NCBI GenBank assembly: GCA_023459675.1
Contig: JAEWTC010000019.1
Coordinates: forward strand, 1-7,062
Reading direction: 5' to 3'
Length of the DNA: 7,062 bases
DNA from: Bacillota bacterium
GTDB lineage: Bacteria; Bacillota; Clostridia; Christensenellales; Aristaeellaceae
In this document: positions 6,677 through 7,062 of the stretch, one piece after another
How positions within the stretch are numbered: position 1 is the stretch's first letter
How the letters are laid out: each line of letters starts with the position of its first letter
The notes under the pieces: generated by a model
The model's database searches: none
Told to the model about the DNA's origin: nothing
What the model saw: only the letters and a program-made list of their open reading frames with translations
Position numbers and translations under genes: made by a program

Positions 6677-6684
6677 ATTTCTGT

Positions 6685-7062
6685 TTACTTCGTATTCTGC
6701 ATTTCTACCAGGTGTTCTGCGCCGTACAGCTGGCGCAGCTTGGGCTTTTCAATCTTGCCGGTTGGGTTGCGCGGTACCTTGGCAAAAATGATTCTGCGCG
6801 GCCGCTTATAACGGGGTAAATCCAGGCAGTAGGTGTTGACGTCTTCTTCCGTTAAGCTGCCCTCCTGTTTGAGCTCGATAATTGCGGCGGCAATTTCGCT
6901 GAGACGGTCGTCCGACATGCCAATCACGGCGGCGTCTTTAATTTTTTCGTGGGAACGCAGGAAGTCTTCGATCTGCACCGGGTAGATATTCTCCCCGCCG
7001 GAGATGATCACGTCCTTTTTGCGATCAACCAGGAAAAAGAAACCGTCTTCATCAGCCTTGGC
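6685..7062 (-). CDS. Acyl-CoA synthetase / AMP-dependent ligase (ANL superfamily), C-terminal part only
   Basis: The frame is open from the right edge (first full codon at 7062-7060) to TAA at 6687-6685, giving 125 C-terminal residues. ANL enzymes activate a carboxylic acid with ATP, then transfer it to CoA. Visible are the DEDGFFFLVDRKKD hinge region (motif A8), ISGGENIYP, the C-terminal alpha/beta domain with DAAVIGMSDD and a conserved LPRYKRPR stretch, and motif A10 PRNPTGKIEK, whose lysine (visible residue 103) catalyses adenylation. The overall wording is closest to fatty-acyl-CoA ligases (FadD/LcfB-like), but the substrate-binding N-terminal domain is outside the window. An O-succinylbenzoate or other aryl-CoA ligase therefore cannot be excluded. 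The gene converges on rpe and shares its terminator. It is probably unrelated to the operon. Confidence 0.92.
   Translation of the reverse strand, partial: AKADEDGFFFLVDRKKDVIISGGENIYPVQIEDFLRSHEKIKDAAVIGMSDDRLSEIAAAIIELKQEGSLTEEDVNTYCLDLPRYKRPRRIIFAKVPRNPTGKIEKPKLRQLYGAEHLVEMQNTK

Overview
The window is a compact, co-directional housekeeping operon on the + strand, closed by an intrinsic terminator and followed by a convergent gene that runs off the right edge. Gene order is [fmt tail]-rsmB-rlmN-stp(prpC)-pknB(prkC)-rsgA-rpe-terminator-(acyl-CoA synthetase, minus strand, partial). This order, the PASTA kinase, AGGAGG-type ribosome binding sites and GTG/TTG starts point to a Firmicute, most likely a Clostridia-class anaerobe with moderately high GC (by eye in the 50s %). 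The family cannot be assigned from the sequence alone.

Bases 1-57 encode what looks like the last 18 residues of methionyl-tRNA formyltransferase (Fmt). Bases 54-2464 hold two rRNA methyltransferases, RsmB (16S m5C) and RlmN (23S/tRNA m2A, radical SAM). Bases 2502-5110 hold the PP2C phosphatase and its transmembrane PASTA Ser/Thr kinase. Bases 5107-5997 encode the circularly permuted GTPase RsgA, which matures the 30S subunit, and 5990-6631 encode ribulose-5-phosphate 3-epimerase. Nearly every junction is tight: ATGA overlap fmt/rsmB, 2-nt gap rsmB/rlmN, 37-nt gap rlmN/stp, ATGA overlap stp/pknB, TTGA overlap pknB/rsgA, 8-nt overlap rsgA/rpe. This implies one polycistronic, translationally coupled message. 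No promoter for it lies in the window.

Functionally the operon joins translation initiation and ribosome maturation (Fmt, RsmB, RlmN, RsgA) to a cell-wall-sensing phosphorylation switch (Stp/PknB) and a pentose-phosphate enzyme (Rpe). In Bacillus subtilis the RsgA orthologue (CpgA/YloQ) is a known substrate of the PrkC/PrpC pair, so the neighbourhood is meaningful. A symmetric A-stem-T hairpin at 6640-6676 can terminate both this operon and the opposing acyl-CoA synthetase gene.

I found no mobile element, CRISPR array, RNA gene or clearly novel system; this is a conserved core region. The points most worth a second look are a His in place of the G4 Asn of RsgA, an extra non-PASTA extracellular domain at the end of the kinase, a probable TTG start for rsgA, and a variant phosphate-binding loop in Rpe. 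No stretch longer than about 55 bases lacks a gene.
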